64,000 nucleotides of DNA from JAGFIY01 sp964499285 (lineage in GTDB: Bacteria > Bacteroidota > Ignavibacteria > Ignavibacteriales > Melioribacteraceae), in the NCBI GenBank assembly GCA_964499285.1, contig CAZCLA010000012.1, positions 16,600-80,599 of the forward strand. Reading direction: 5' to 3'. Under the pieces are notes generated by a model, which was not told the DNA's origin, did not search any database, and was given only the letters and a program-made list of their open reading frames with translations. Below, one piece after another: positions 63,523 to 64,000 of the stretch. A program made the position numbers and the translations under genes. The first letter of the stretch is position 1; every line of letters begins with the position of its first letter.

Positions 63523-64000
63523 TGATTAAAAAACTCAAGTCAAAAAGAGTATTTCTCAGACCAATAGAATATTCGGATTCCGAAAAAATTTTAGAAATAC
63601 GTTCGGATAGTTCTGTAAACAAATTTATTGACAGAGCAGCAATGAAAAATATTGATGAGTCAATTGAGTTCATTAGAAAGTTAAAGAGCGGAAATGAAAG
63701 CGGTGTATCATTTTACTGGGTGATCTCAAAAAATGATGTTAATTCCGCAATCGGGACTATTTGTCTTTGGAATTTTAATGAGGATAGAACGACAGCAGAA
63801 ATCGGTTTCGAACTTCTCCCGGCTTTCCAAGGTTATGGTTACGTAAGTGAAAGTATAGACTTAGTTCTCGACTTTGCGTTTAATAATCTTATGATAAAAA
63901 AAATCACTGCGTGGGCTCATCATAAAAATATTAATTCATTAAAGGTTCTTCGGAATAAAGGATTTCATTTTGATGGAGATAGAACAGTAGCTGGATCAAC
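63523..64000 (+). CDS. GNAT family N-acetyltransferase (RimJ/RimL type), 5' part
   Basis: The frame starts at ATG 63523 and is still open at the window end (159 codons). It reads KRVFLRPIEYSDSEKILEI near the start, AEIGFELLPAFQGYGYVSE with the acetyl-CoA-binding QGYGY loop, and KKITAWAHHKNINSLKVLR followed by NKGFHFDG. This is the pattern of the acetyltransferase-3 (RimJ/RimL) family, which acetylates protein N termini or small amines. The C terminus is missing, and the substrate is unknown. Confidence 0.9.

Noticed and set aside
1..64000. tRNA, rRNA, CRISPR, insertion sequence or prophage.
   Set aside because: No cloverleaf-like or repeat-spacer pattern, transposase or phage gene was seen in any intergenic gap.

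Overview
This window is ordinary chromosomal DNA, AT-rich (roughly 35-38% GC by eye), densely coding on both strands. It most likely comes from a member of the Ignavibacteria or a close relative in the Bacteroidota/Chlorobi group. Three proteins end in type IX secretion (T9SS) type-A sorting domains with the YPNPFNP-type motif, and one PorZ-like T9SS protein is present. Several lipoproteins or envelope proteins belong to DUF families common in that group (DUF4296-like, DUF1684, DUF3078, DUF1579). Many genes overlap by 1-8 bases. No rRNA, tRNA, CRISPR array, insertion sequence or phage gene was recognised. A run of exactly 100 N at 57069-57168 shows that this is a scaffold from a draft or metagenome assembly.

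Layout. 1-6 kb: the 3' end of uvrA, rdgB, a lipoprotein, ubiE/menG, a small protein with a duplicated cysteine module, and a tightly packed rsmA-mgtE-PAP2 operon on the minus strand. 6-13 kb: a ROK kinase lacking the usual zinc motif, an ABC-F ATPase behind a PorZ-like gene, and a PHP phosphoesterase behind a Crp/Fnr regulator. 13-19 kb: gap and pgk (glycolysis) separated by a strong hairpin, a rhomboid protease, a DUF4296-like lipoprotein and recQ. 19-26 kb: an ABC-2 exporter pair, 3-hydroxyacyl-CoA dehydrogenase, ackA, an atypical SDR and a FAD-dependent oxidoreductase. 26-31 kb (minus strand): mutS, a DUF1684 lipoprotein, aroF and tyrA. 31-37 kb: an MscS channel, a DUF3078 protein and a very large GH13 protein. 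37-40 kb (minus strand): cydA, cydB and a lysyl-phosphatidylglycerol-synthase-like (DUF2156) gene. 40-50 kb: a SPOR protein, a DUF1579 protein, topA, a 1305-residue protein with TPRs and three CbxX/CfxQ-type AAA domains, and a C69 peptidase. 50-64 kb: an envelope/secretion region with T9SS cargo proteins, pruA, a TonB-dependent receptor, a giant beta-helix/cohesin/dockerin protein broken by the assembly gap, a methyltransferase and the start of a GNAT acetyltransferase.

Together the genes suggest a Gram-negative heterotroph that uses glycolysis, acetate/acyl-CoA metabolism and proline/glutamate oxidation. It has a cytochrome bd oxidase for low oxygen and exports polysaccharide- or surface-active proteins by T9SS. 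Most of the window is housekeeping. The least explained items are the three-AAA protein, the duplicated-cysteine protein, the 1235-residue GH13 protein, the cohesin-dockerin-cohesin T9SS protein, and a perfect 29-bp inverted repeat in the divergent promoter region beside the TonB receptor.
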